A DNA stretch of 64,000 nt, taken from the NCBI GenBank assembly GCA_029260735.1, contig JAJDCR010000024.1:1-64000 (forward strand). Direction: 5' to 3'. Below the pieces are notes generated by a model. It saw only the letters and a list, made by a program, of their open reading frames with translations. It searched no databases and was not told the DNA's origin. This DNA is from Planctomycetota bacterium. Its GTDB lineage: Bacteria > Planctomycetota > Uabimicrobiia > Uabimicrobiales > Uabimicrobiaceae. Every line of letters begins with the position of its first letter. Position 1 is the stretch's first letter. The translations under genes were made by a program, and so were the position numbers. Shown piece by piece: positions 9,400 through 17,775 of the stretch.

Positions 9400-9428
9400 T
9401 TGACAAAGCCAATGCTATTCATTAAAAT
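9400..9428 (+). promoter_or_regulatory. Sigma-70-type promoter for the phosphoesterase gene
   Basis: TTGACA (9400-9405), exactly 17 bases, TAAAAT (9423-9428). It implies a leader of about 95 bases before the ATG at 9532. Confidence 0.65.
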
Positions 9429-9531
9429 GATTAGGAAACTTTGCCCCCTGTACTCTAGAGTAAATTAATGTCAGAGGGAGTTTTAATAGAAAAACTTTAT
9501 TGAAACAACCTAAATATTTGGAACTACAAAA

Positions 9532-10299
9532 ATGAGTCTGATAGCACTAATTTCTGATATCCACGCCAATATTGAAGCTCTAAGCGTTGTAATGGAAGAT
9601 ATCAATAAACACAATGTTGATGCCATATTTTGTCTCGGAGATGTTATTGGATACGGTCCCAACCCACGAGAGTGTATTGAAGTTATTCGTGAATGCAGCG
9701 AATTTACTCTTTGTGGTAATCACGAAGAAGCGGTTCTTTTTAATGCCGAAGATTTTAACCCCAAAGCTCGTAGAGCTATTGACTGGACACGAGATCAACT
9801 TAATTCAGAAAAGTTTGATAAAGAAAAAAACTACGAACTCTGGGATTTTCTAGGAGAGCTTCGTAAAAAAGTCCGCGATGATAATGTCTTATATGTGCAT
9901 GCTTCCCCTCGTCAACCTACACGCGAATATGTTTTACCAAAAGACATCAATGATAAAGCAAAAATAGAGTCTATTTTTCGAGAGTTTGAAGGATGCGATA
10001 TATGTTTTTGTGGTCATACTCATATTCCTGGGGTATTTACAGAAGACTGCCAATTTCATTATTCACGAAGCTTAGGGAATCGTTTTGAGTTAAGCTCCAT
10101 TCCTGGCAAAAAACTCATCAATATCGGTTCAGTGGGACAACCTCGAGATGCCGATAACAAATCTTGCTACGTTCTTTTTGATGGTGAAACTATAGAGTGG
10201 GTTCGATTGGCCTACGACTTTAAAACAACGATGGAAAAAATAAGAAACGTCGATGATTTAGCAGACTATTTAGCAGTTCGCTTAGAAGAAGGTCGTTAG
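9532..10299 (+). CDS. Calcineurin-like metallophosphoesterase
   Basis: 255 residues with the complete binuclear-metal signature: Asp9-x-His11 (SDIHANIEAL), Asp37 (CLGDVIGYGP), Asn63-His64 (CGNHEEA), a His in LYVHASP near residue 123, and GHTHIPG near 162. The GDVIGYGPNP form is typical of the YfcE/PrpE/diadenosine-tetraphosphatase-like branch of phosphoesterases and protein phosphatases. The substrate (phosphoprotein or nucleotide) cannot be read. It has its own promoter and is followed by a terminator hairpin at 10341-10365, so it looks monocistronic. Confidence 0.88.
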   Translation: MSLIALISDIHANIEALSVVMEDINKHNVDAIFCLGDVIGYGPNPRECIEVIRECSEFTLCGNHEEAVLFNAEDFNPKARRAIDWTRDQLNSEKFDKEKNYELWDFLGELRKKVRDDNVLYVHASPRQPTREYVLPKDINDKAKIESIFREFEGCDICFCGHTHIPGVFTEDCQFHYSRSLGNRFELSSIPGKKLINIGSVGQPRDADNKSCYVLFDGETIEWVRLAYDFKTTMEKIRNVDDLADYLAVRLEEGR

Positions 10300-10340
10300 A
10301 GCAAATCTTTAATTAATATTTGAACTATATGTATTGTAAG

Positions 10341-10365
10341 AGGCATGCTTAGGCATGCTTTTTTT
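10341..10365 (+). terminator. Rho-independent terminator after the phosphoesterase gene
   Basis: The direct repeat AGGCATGCTT occurs twice in tandem. Because GCATGC is palindromic, the pair folds into an 8-bp stem (one G-U) with a TTAG loop, followed by seven T. An in-frame ATG at 10345 lies inside this stem, which argues against it as the yidC start. Confidence 0.7.
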
Positions 10366-10386
10366 AATGGGAGAAAAAAGACACTC

Positions 10387-12312
10387 ATGAGTGCCGAAAA
10401 ACGTTTTATTCTTGCGATGATTCTTTCTGTTATCGTATCAATGGTATATGTTAGTAGAATGGCGGAGAAACACAAGAAGTGGAAAGAACAACAACAGCAA
10501 CAACAGCAACTATTAAATAACGCCGAAAACAAAGGCGAAAACTCCCCTGAAAAAAATCCTGAAAAGAATCCTGAAAAGAATCCCGAAAAAAATCCCGAAA
10601 AGAATCCTGAAACCCCTCAAAATGTATCCAACAAAAAAGAAGAAGTTATTGGAGTTGTTGCCAATGAAGAAACATTTATATTGGAAACATCAAAGTATCA
10701 AATGCTTTGGACAAATAAAGGAGCTGGATTACGCTCTCTTAAGCTCAAAGAATACACTCACAATTTAGCGGATAAGAGCTTGCCTAACTGGACAGAAAAG
10801 AAAGAAAACTGGCTAGAAGTACTACCTCGTTTTTCGGAAGAAGTATCTTCTCTCCTTCTTTTTCACAATCCTCTACATAAAGAAGTTAGTTTCAGCACAA
10901 GTGCTCAAAAATCATTTCTAGCTCAATCTCTATGGAAGGTTGTTAGCAAAGACGAGAATAAACTCGTTTTTGAATTAGGCCCTATTGATGGCATCAAGTA
11001 CCGAAAAATATTTACCTTTTCGGACGAGCACTCCATTAAAGGAAGCATCCAAGTCGAAAATGTAGGCGCAGAGGACAAGGGACTAAGTCTTGGCCTAGGA
11101 GCCTCTGCAGGGATTGTTTGGGAGTCAGGCGATTATGAAGTGGATCGCTATATCTATGCTTACCGCATGTTCCAAAACAATAAAGGTCAACCCTTGCCCA
11201 CTTACTTTTCTCGTCGAGATGCTCTGTCTCCCGAGTTTGAGGATGCCCAGGAAATGAGTTGGGCTGGGCAGGTAAATCGTTACTTTGCCAGCATTCTAGA
11301 AATGGAAAAGCCAGAGTTAATTGAAAACATGTCATCGAGAGCTTTCTCGCCTGATGACACTTGGATAAAGAAGATTGTTGACCGTCGCAGTGCCATCGGA
11401 GAAACCGCTTCTTTTCTGGAAACCAAAAAAAGTATTAACGAAGGATCCCTACAACAACTTATTCTCGTTTTAAACACAAAACAACTAGAAGTTAAAACAG
11501 GGGAAACTTTAGATATACCCTTTCGATTTAAAGTATGGACAAAAGCTCAACTAGCCCATAGTGAGCCTGAAAAATTTTATTATCTAGAGTATTACGGTTG
11601 GTTCCATTCTGTAGGGTTAGTGCTTTTAGCTATTCTTGAGTTCTTCTACGGCATCTTTAATAACTATGGCGTGGCGATTATTTGCCTAACTATTTTGATT
11701 AAACTCTGCCTTTTCCCTCTAACTCGAAAACAGCAGAAATCCATGCTCAAGTACCAAGAGGCAATGAAGGTCATTCAACCTAAGATGAAAAAGTTGCAAG
11801 AGAAGTATAAAAATGATCGACAGAAATTGAATAGCGAAATGCTAGGACTATATAAAGAGCACAACGTAAACCCTATCCCTATAGGAGGATGTTTGCCAGT
11901 ATTCTTGCAACTCCCTATCTTTATAGGTCTGTATAATGCTCTTTTGTACTCAGAAGCTCTACGCCAGCAACCTTTTCTCTGGATTAACGACTTGGCTCAG
12001 CCAGACCACCTTGCTCTTTTTGGAACAAATGTTATGCTTTTGGGAGATTACTTCAATCTCCTGCCTTTTCTTATGACCATTATGTGGATCATCCAGCAAA
12101 AAACTATGCCCAAGCCTGCTGATCCTCAAATGCAGCAGCAACAGAAAATGTTCATGATGATGACTGTTGTTATGGGTTTCATGTTCTACCAAGTTGCCTC
12201 TGGTTTGGTTCTCTATTGGCTAGTGATGAATACTTTCAGCATCGTTGAGCAACTTCTCATTAGAAGATCCAAGAGAATTGAAGACGCAGCGAAGGAAAGT
12301 GGCCAAAAATAA
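10387..12312 (+). CDS. yidC: Membrane protein insertase YidC
   Basis: 641 residues from the ATG at 10387; the ATG 14 codons upstream lies inside a terminator. The N-terminal signal anchor (FILAMILSVIVSMVYV) is followed by a Gln run and a low-complexity stretch of about five NPEK units (DNA 12-bp tandem repeats, 10546-10617). The periplasmic YidC domain follows (about 85-400). The conserved insertase core starts at YGIFNNYGVAIICLTILIKL and carries the cytoplasmic coiled coil (KMKKLQEKYKNDRQKLNSE), NPIGG-like PIPIGGCLPVFLQLPIFIGL, and FMFYQVASGLVLYWLVMN near the C-terminus. YidC inserts and folds inner-membrane proteins with SecYEG or alone. It lies directly upstream of mnmE, the usual order in many bacteria. 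Confidence 0.96.
   Translation: MSAEKRFILAMILSVIVSMVYVSRMAEKHKKWKEQQQQQQQLLNNAENKGENSPEKNPEKNPEKNPEKNPEKNPETPQNVSNKKEEVIGVVANEETFILETSKYQMLWTNKGAGLRSLKLKEYTHNLADKSLPNWTEKKENWLEVLPRFSEEVSSLLLFHNPLHKEVSFSTSAQKSFLAQSLWKVVSKDENKLVFELGPIDGIKYRKIFTFSDEHSIKGSIQVENVGAEDKGLSLGLGASAGIVWESGDYEVDRYIYAYRMFQNNKGQPLPTYFSRRDALSPEFEDAQEMSWAGQVNRYFASILEMEKPELIENMSSRAFSPDDTWIKKIVDRRSAIGETASFLETKKSINEGSLQQLILVLNTKQLEVKTGETLDIPFRFKVWTKAQLAHSEPEKFYYLEYYGWFHSVGLVLLAILEFFYGIFNNYGVAIICLTILIKLCLFPLTRKQQKSMLKYQEAMKVIQPKMKKLQEKYKNDRQKLNSEMLGLYKEHNVNPIPIGGCLPVFLQLPIFIGLYNALLYSEALRQQPFLWINDLAQPDHLALFGTNVMLLGDYFNLLPFLMTIMWIIQQKTMPKPADPQMQQQQKMFMMMTVVMGFMFYQVASGLVLYWLVMNTFSIVEQLLIRRSKRIEDAAKESGQK
10546..10617. repeat. 12-bp tandem repeat inside yidC
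   Basis: About five copies plus a partial copy of CCTGAAAAGAAT-like units, encoding (N-P-E-K)n in the linker after the signal anchor. Being a multiple of three, slippage would change the linker length without a frameshift. Confidence 0.85.
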
Positions 12313-12335
12313 CTATTTGTCCGTCAAAAGTCTTC

Positions 12336-12370
12336 TAAGGAGCCATCAAAGAAATTTTGATGGCTCCTTA
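12336..12370. terminator. 15-bp perfect hairpin between yidC and mnmE
   Basis: TAAGGAGCCATCAAA (12336-12350), a 5-base loop, and the exact complement (12356-12370). There is no strong T run. It could terminate or attenuate transcription between yidC and mnmE. Confidence 0.55.
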
Positions 12371-12393
12371 GCTACTTTTCTGAAAGAACAAAG

Positions 12394-13746
12394 ATGAACG
12401 ATGACACCATTGTCGCTATATCTTCGGCCTTTGGCTCAGGACTAAAAGGGATTATTCGTATTTCTGGAGCCCAGGCCTTCCCTCTGATTAGTCAATTCTG
12501 GGAAAGAGAGATTAAACCTCAAAGCTATCGCAAGCTTGAGGGGAAAATACGTTTGGAGACTTGGCATTGTCAATTTCCAGTAACCCTCTTTCTCATGAAG
12601 GGGCCTCACTCTTATACTAGCGAAGACTGCGTTGAAATTCATACCTTTTCCTCTCCCCTCCTACTAAAAACTTTAGTCCAACAAATTGTTTCCAAGGGAG
12701 CCCGTCCCGCAGGACCAGGTGAATATACCCGCCGAGCTTTTGAGGCCGGCCGCATTGATTTAGCTCAGGCAGAATCTGTTGCTCGACTAATTTCAGCCGG
12801 AAGTGAAGCAGAACGAAGGATGGCAATATTTGGAGTCACCGGCGCTTTGTCTCAGAAGATCTCTCAATTGCAAGACAATTTGGCTTATGTTATTGCTCTT
12901 ATGGAAGCCCATATTGATTTTCTAGAAGAAGAGGTCCCCGCTCTAGATCTTTCCCAAGTAGCTAGCCGCCTTGATCCTGTTTTAGAGGCTTTACGGGAAC
13001 TTGATAAACCAAGCAAGGAAATATATCAAGAATCCGTTCAAGTTTGTCTTTATGGCTTACCTAACTCAGGAAAATCCACTTTATTTAACTGCTTAGCCGA
13101 AGAAAAAAGGGCTCTAACTTCTCCTGTTTCAGGAACAACCTTAGATTGGTTAGAACATAGTGTTTGCTGGGAAGGCATTTCCTTTAATTTCATTGACACT
13201 CCAGGAATAGATGAACTTCCTCAAGGGTTACATGCTCGGGCTCAAGAAAAAGTTCCAGAGCTTTTACAAGGAGCAGATATAACTCTTTATCTAGTCGATC
13301 TCGCTCGCCCTTTTGAAGAACATAATCATCAGCTAATCTCTCAGCTCTCTTCCCCACATACTCTACTTGTGGGAACTAAAAGTGATCTTGAGAAATGTCT
13401 TGACCAGGAAAAAATGAAAGAAAAAAGCGGAATAGAAGAAAGTCTGCTCACTTCGACATCGACAAGCGAAGGAATAGAAAAGCTAAAAAAATGGCTATTA
13501 GCAAAAGCATCTGAGGTCAAAGAAAATAAAAATCCCAGCCTCCTTAACGCCCGCCAGCACCATTGTGCTCAAAAAGCTAGCTTATTGATAGAAGAATCTT
13601 TAGAAGGGCTTCATATGGGAATGTCTTATGAGTTTATTACTTCTGACTTAAGAGTTGCTCTCGATTTTTTGGGAGAAATCTCTGGAAAAATTACAAGCGA
13701 AGATATCCTTGGGCGAATCTTTAGCGAATTTTGCATTGGCAAATAA
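12394..13746 (+). CDS. mnmE: tRNA modification GTPase MnmE
   Basis: 450 residues, the normal length. An N-terminal folate-binding domain (DTIVAISSAFGSGLKGIIRISG; RPAGPGEYTRRAFEAGRIDL) and a helical domain surround a Ras-like G domain: G1 GLPNSGKST near residue 221, SGTT, DTPGID, and TKSDL in place of NKxD. The C-terminus ends in FCIGK, with the conserved Cys. With MnmG it installs the carboxymethylaminomethyl group on wobble U34 of certain tRNAs. It follows yidC, a common arrangement. Confidence 0.96.
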   Translation: MNDDTIVAISSAFGSGLKGIIRISGAQAFPLISQFWEREIKPQSYRKLEGKIRLETWHCQFPVTLFLMKGPHSYTSEDCVEIHTFSSPLLLKTLVQQIVSKGARPAGPGEYTRRAFEAGRIDLAQAESVARLISAGSEAERRMAIFGVTGALSQKISQLQDNLAYVIALMEAHIDFLEEEVPALDLSQVASRLDPVLEALRELDKPSKEIYQESVQVCLYGLPNSGKSTLFNCLAEEKRALTSPVSGTTLDWLEHSVCWEGISFNFIDTPGIDELPQGLHARAQEKVPELLQGADITLYLVDLARPFEEHNHQLISQLSSPHTLLVGTKSDLEKCLDQEKMKEKSGIEESLLTSTSTSEGIEKLKKWLLAKASEVKENKNPSLLNARQHHCAQKASLLIEESLEGLHMGMSYEFITSDLRVALDFLGEISGKITSEDILGRIFSEFCIGK

Positions 13747-13815
13747 TTTTCTTTTCCTTTGAGCGACCAAAAACAGTAAAATCTAAACTATTTGGGATAG
13801 AATGAGAAGGCATTG

Positions 13816-16527
13816 ATGACATACGTGGACCCAAGATGTTTTCCCCCTAATAAGGACAAAAATATGTTGTATAAACTTCTAAAAGAAATAGAAGCTAAGT
13901 ATTCCGACAAAACAGCCCTCCAAATGAAACGAGGGGAAGTTTACGTCAAGTACAGCTATAGTGAAATGATCCAAAAAGCTCTTAATATTGCCGGGCTTCT
14001 CCAAGAAAAAGGAGTTAAACCTGGTGACAGGGTTGCTCTTTGGGGCGAAAGTATAGTCGAATGGCCCTTGGCTTATCTAGGAATTCATTTTTCAGGTGCG
14101 GTAGTTGTTCCTTTAGATGCTCAGCTTCCTAACCTTGCGGTTGTTAAGTTGATGGAGTTTTGCAATATTGAAATTTTGATCTGTTCGGAAACCCTCCAGA
14201 AAAATACAGAAGAAATCCAAGAGCAAAGATCCTGTACTATTTATTACATCGAACCATCACAATCCTCGACAAGCATTATGAATTTTCCAGAAGTAAAGAA
14301 TTTTGAAGTCCCTTCGCGCCAAGCAGATGACCCAATGTCCATCATTTTTACTTCAGGAACAACAGGAGATCCCAAAGGAGTTGTCTTAACTTGTGAAAAT
14401 CTTGTCTCCAATGCAATTGTCGGAATCCAAGGGGTAGAAGCTACTCATGAAGATAATTTTTTATGCGTACTTCCCTTACATCATTGCTATGCTTTCACAG
14501 CAACTTTCACTGGGCCAACCTTAATAGGAGCCACCGTTACTTTCCAACCTGTTTTACAAGGTCCGGCTATTATCTCAGCTATGCAAGAAACTAAAGTAAG
14601 CATTATGGCAGGGGTTCCTCAACTCTTTAGTATGTTTGACCGAGCGATTTTTGACAAAATAAAACAACTACCTTGGATGAAAAGACAAGTTTTTGCTCTT
14701 TTGTACACTCTATCGAAGTGGGCTCGAGTTTTCTTAGGACTAAATTTAGGGAAAGTGTTTTTCAAAGGAATCCACCAACGTTTCGGAGAATCCTTCCAAT
14801 TTTTTTTCACGGGAGGAGCCAAACTAGATCAAGAAATAGGAGAGCATTTTTGGAATCTAGGCTTGCCCATTATCGAAGGATACGGACTAACAGAAACATC
14901 TCCTGTTATTACACTAACTCCTAGGCGCAAATTTCTTCCAGGCTCTGCGGGGAAGCCCGTTTCTGGGATTAAACTCAAAGTGGTCAATGAAAATGAAGAG
15001 GGTATTGGCGAAATTATTATGCAAGGCCCCAATTTAATGAAGGGCTATTATAAAAATGAGCAAGCGACGAAGGAAGTAATTAAAGATGGCTGGTTTTACA
15101 CGGGCGACTTAGGTTACTTAAAAAAAGGTAGCTTATACATTACAGGTCGAGCAAAAGAAGTTATAGTTCTCTCTTCGGGTAAGAATGTCTACCCCGCAGA
15201 AGTAGAAAAGGCCTATGAAACTTGCGATTTAATTGCAGAAATGTGCGTAATGGGAGAAAAAAAGGACGATGGTAAAGTGGATCGATTAACCGCTCTTATT
15301 GTTCCTGATTTTGATGAAATAAAACGCCGCAAAGTTAACAGTATTCATACGGAAATAAAATTTTATATTGAAAACATCAGCCATAAACTGCCTTCTTATA
15401 TGCGCGTACATTCATTTAAGATTGTCAGTGAGCCCTTCCCGCGAACTCGCTTACGTAAGCTCAAACGTAAAGAAATAGAGCAGAAGCAGTTTGAAGAACT
15501 CTCAGAAGAAGATAATGGCAAGCCCCAAGAAATTAGTCCAGAGGATCAAAAACTCTTGAAAAAGCCTGGAGTAGGTAAACTGCTTAAACAAATTGCCGAC
15601 TTAGCAGGCTACGAAGGAGAAATCTTTCCTTCAGATAGTCTAGAGTTAGATGTTGGTCTCGAGTCAATCAAGTTTATGGAGTTACTCGTAATTTTAGACC
15701 AAGAATATGGTTTGAAATTTTCATCAGAAGATCCTCCTTCTTTTATTCATATTCGAGATATACTGGATTGTTTACCAGACTCTGAAGGCAAAGGAGGTTC
15801 TAGTAATTTTAGCTGGAGAGGTCTTTTTGAAAGACCATGTAATCCTCCTTTGGGGGAGGTTTATAATCTGAACCGAGGGTTGCTCGAAGAGCTTTATGTC
15901 GATCTTATACGTCTTGTCGCCCGAACTTTTTTTAGGGTCTTTTTTCGCCCAAAACTACACAACTTAAAAATACTAAAAAACCTAAAGGGAGAAAAGCCTA
16001 TTATTTTTGCTCCCAATCATCAGAGCTATCTAGATGCTATGATTTTCTTTTCTTTTATGCCTCGAAAGCAATTACATAAAACGATGTTTATGGCACATGA
16101 CAAAATCTTTAGCACTTGGTTTTTAGCAAAAACAGTTCGCTTGTTTCGCATTATTAAAACCGCTAGCTCTGCGACAACTCTATCTTCTATCCACTACGCT
16201 TCAGATGCTCTCAAGAAAGGGTTCTCTGTCTGCATTTTTCCGGAAGGTGCTCGCTCGGCTGAGGGCAATATTCAAGATCCTATGTCAGGGGCAGGTATTC
16301 TTGCTTGTGAAAATCAAATTCCTCTTTACCCCGTCCTTATTCAAGGAGCAATGGGTACCTTTTCTCGCCCCAACCCAGGCTTTCACATGGCGAAAGTTAG
16401 CTATCATATGATGGAGCCTATAGAGCCTGCCGCGAAAGAAGAATACAAAGAAAGTGATTACTTAGAAATAGTAAACAAATGGAAAAGTGTAATGGAAAAA
16501 GCGGTTAAAGAGGTCGAGCCTAGGTAA
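13816..16527 (+). CDS. Acyl-ligase / acyl carrier / PlsC acyltransferase fusion (Aas-like)
   Basis: 903 residues from the ATG at 13816, five bases after GAGAAGG; a TTG lies one codon upstream. Residues 1-540 are an AMP-forming acyl ligase (FTSGTTGDPKG near 178, IEGYGLTETSPV, YTGDLGYL, GRAKEVIVLSSGKNVYP). Residues about 570-655 look like an acyl carrier domain: DVGLESIKFMELL puts Ser617 where phosphopantetheine attaches. Residues about 700-903 are a PlsC-type acyltransferase with the HX4D motif (His735, Asp740 in NHQSYLD) and FPEGARSAEGN near 808. It probably activates a fatty acid, loads it on the built-in carrier and acylates a lysophospholipid. E. coli Aas has the domains in the opposite order and no internal carrier domain. 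Confidence 0.9.
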   Translation: MTYVDPRCFPPNKDKNMLYKLLKEIEAKYSDKTALQMKRGEVYVKYSYSEMIQKALNIAGLLQEKGVKPGDRVALWGESIVEWPLAYLGIHFSGAVVVPLDAQLPNLAVVKLMEFCNIEILICSETLQKNTEEIQEQRSCTIYYIEPSQSSTSIMNFPEVKNFEVPSRQADDPMSIIFTSGTTGDPKGVVLTCENLVSNAIVGIQGVEATHEDNFLCVLPLHHCYAFTATFTGPTLIGATVTFQPVLQGPAIISAMQETKVSIMAGVPQLFSMFDRAIFDKIKQLPWMKRQVFALLYTLSKWARVFLGLNLGKVFFKGIHQRFGESFQFFFTGGAKLDQEIGEHFWNLGLPIIEGYGLTETSPVITLTPRRKFLPGSAGKPVSGIKLKVVNENEEGIGEIIMQGPNLMKGYYKNEQATKEVIKDGWFYTGDLGYLKKGSLYITGRAKEVIVLSSGKNVYPAEVEKAYETCDLIAEMCVMGEKKDDGKVDRLTALIVPDFDEIKRRKVNSIHTEIKFYIENISHKLPSYMRVHSFKIVSEPFPRTRLRKLKRKEIEQKQFEELSEEDNGKPQEISPEDQKLLKKPGVGKLLKQIADLAGYEGEIFPSDSLELDVGLESIKFMELLVILDQEYGLKFSSEDPPSFIHIRDILDCLPDSEGKGGSSNFSWRGLFERPCNPPLGEVYNLNRGLLEELYVDLIRLVARTFFRVFFRPKLHNLKILKNLKGEKPIIFAPNHQSYLDAMIFFSFMPRKQLHKTMFMAHDKIFSTWFLAKTVRLFRIIKTASSATTLSSIHYASDALKKGFSVCIFPEGARSAEGNIQDPMSGAGILACENQIPLYPVLIQGAMGTFSRPNPGFHMAKVSYHMMEPIEPAAKEEYKESDYLEIVNKWKSVMEKAVKEVEPR

Positions 16528-16534
16528 GTAAACC

Positions 16535-16570
16535 TGTCGCAGTTCGAGAAGAATACTACGAACTGCGACA
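16535..16570. terminator. Convergent terminator hairpin
   Basis: TGTCGCAGTTCG (16535-16546) and its exact complement (16559-16570) around a 12-base loop, in the 51-bp gap between convergent genes. Confidence 0.6.
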
Positions 16571-16578
16571 AAAAGAAG

Positions 16579-17028
16579 CTACGGAGAAGACTTTGTCTTT
16601 GTTTGAAGCTTCTTCTGTAGTTTTTTTTGAAATCTATAATACCAAGAGCGTTGCACGTCTCGTACCATTATTATAGGTTCTTTGTATTCCTCCCAATGCT
16701 CTTGTAACCATGGGTAAGAAACTGCGCTATCTTTAATTTGTTCTTTTGTAAAAACATGTAGAGTAATAACAGAAACAAAGATCAAAATAGATAAAAGATA
16801 AAAAAAAGCTGATAACAAGCGGAGCAAAAAAGATGGTTTATCTTTTGGAAGGAAATTTTCTAAAGAAGCCTCATTTTCATCCTGATAGGTAGTAGCCCCC
16901 TCATGATGACAATGTGGTATTCTGACTGTGATAGAGCGATTACAGCTAGGGCATTGTCCCGCTTGGCCTACTCGGTTTTCGGGAGCCAGCAGAACATTGC
17001 CACAAGCACATCTGATCTTGATTAACAT
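16579..17028 (-). CDS. Zinc-ribbon membrane protein, unknown function
   Basis: 149 residues from the ATG at 17026-17028, preceded by AGAGAG; a TTG start 18 bases further up is possible but less likely. The N-terminus is a zinc ribbon with Cys7, Cys9, Cys26 and Cys29 (IRCACGN...CPSCN). A single membrane segment lies near 68-93, followed by a basic C-terminal tail. Short proteins of this layout, with a cytoplasmic ribbon at the extreme N-terminus, are common in planctomycetes and their function is unknown. It is divergent from a gene for a protein with the same ribbon spacing. Confidence 0.7.
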   Translation of the reverse strand: MLIKIRCACGNVLLAPENRVGQAGQCPSCNRSITVRIPHCHHEGATTYQDENEASLENFLPKDKPSFLLRLLSAFFYLLSILIFVSVITLHVFTKEQIKDSAVSYPWLQEHWEEYKEPIIMVRDVQRSWYYRFQKKLQKKLQTKTKSSP

Positions 17029-17045
17029 ACGGTTCTCTCTTTTCA

Positions 17046-17094
17046 AGGTGCTCAGGATAACTATTTTCTAAGCACCTAAAATACCAATATCCTG
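17046..17094. promoter_or_regulatory. Interleaved inverted repeats between the divergent zinc-ribbon genes
   Basis: AGGTGCT (17046-17052) pairs with AGCACCT (17071-17077), and CAGGATA (17053-17059) with TATCCTG (17088-17094). The order A-B-A'-B' is that of an H-type pseudoknot if transcribed, or of two overlapping operators if read as DNA. The function is inferred only. Confidence 0.35.
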
Positions 17095-17116
17095 ATAATT
17101 TTAATAGGGCAATGAC

Positions 17117-17590
17117 ATGAAAATTAGATTTCTTTGTAATTGTGGACGACGAATCAAAGTCCATGCGAGTAAATCAGGTAAAAAGATAACTTGCCCTCTT
17201 TGTAAAAAAAAGCTAAAAATTCCTGCTTTAAACTCTCCTCACTTAATAGGAGTAGAATGCGAATGTGGAGAAAAATTTCCCCCCAGTCGCCCCGGTTGTC
17301 CTTCCTGCGAAAGACCTTATCCTCCTCTTTTTGATCAAATAGATTTAGAGAAAGAGGATGTCGAAAAATCTCCTTCTGTAGACGGATATCAAAGTTTTTT
17401 AATGGATAGTGTTTCCTTAATAGAAAACCTATCTCAAGATCCTCCTTTGGTTCCTCCTATATCTACAGCAGTAAAAACTTTATGGGGAGTGTGTATTCTA
17501 ATAACTATAGCATCTTCCGCTTATATTTTTTTGAATTTGCCCATACTTTCTGATGCATTAGCTAAGCCCTCCCCTGTCCAAAAGAAATAG
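17117..17590 (+). CDS. Zinc-ribbon membrane protein, unknown function
   Basis: 157 residues. A first ribbon has Cys7, Cys9, Cys26 and Cys29 (FLCNCGR...CPLCK), identical in spacing to the divergent neighbour. A second Cys cluster follows (ECECGEKFPPSRPGCPSC, about 49-66). One membrane segment lies near 122-142, so the ribbons are probably cytoplasmic. The two genes are divergent with 88 bp between them and may share control. Function not recognised. Confidence 0.72.
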   Translation: MKIRFLCNCGRRIKVHASKSGKKITCPLCKKKLKIPALNSPHLIGVECECGEKFPPSRPGCPSCERPYPPLFDQIDLEKEDVEKSPSVDGYQSFLMDSVSLIENLSQDPPLVPPISTAVKTLWGVCILITIASSAYIFLNLPILSDALAKPSPVQKK

Positions 17591-17612
17591 AAGGAGATTC
17601 TGAAATCTCTCT

Positions 17613-17761
17613 GGAGGGCGAGGCTCCTGCCGAGCAGGGGATGTGATTGGCTCTTGCTGCTGTATTTTAAGAACATATATATGAAACCGATGGCAAATAA
17701 ATGATCTAAAATACCATCAGGAACTAATCACATCCCCGGTGCGGCAGGAGCCTTACCCTCC
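17613..17761. mobile_element. 149-bp element with 36-base inverted ends
   Basis: The left arm (17613-17648) and the right arm (17726-17761) are inverted copies that differ at only a few positions; both include AGGCTCCTGCCG and GGGGATGTGATT. The interior is AT-rich and noncoding. The left arm also occurs exactly at bases 1-27 in the opposite orientation. It occupies the gap between the zinc-ribbon gene and the convergent STAS/HATPase gene, where it could also act as a large bidirectional hairpin. Confidence 0.75.
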
Positions 17762-17775
17762 AAACAATAAGCCTT

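Noticed and set aside
10345-10386. Longer yidC start at 10345
   Set aside because: This ATG is inside a terminator hairpin, and the extra residues precede an already normal signal anchor.
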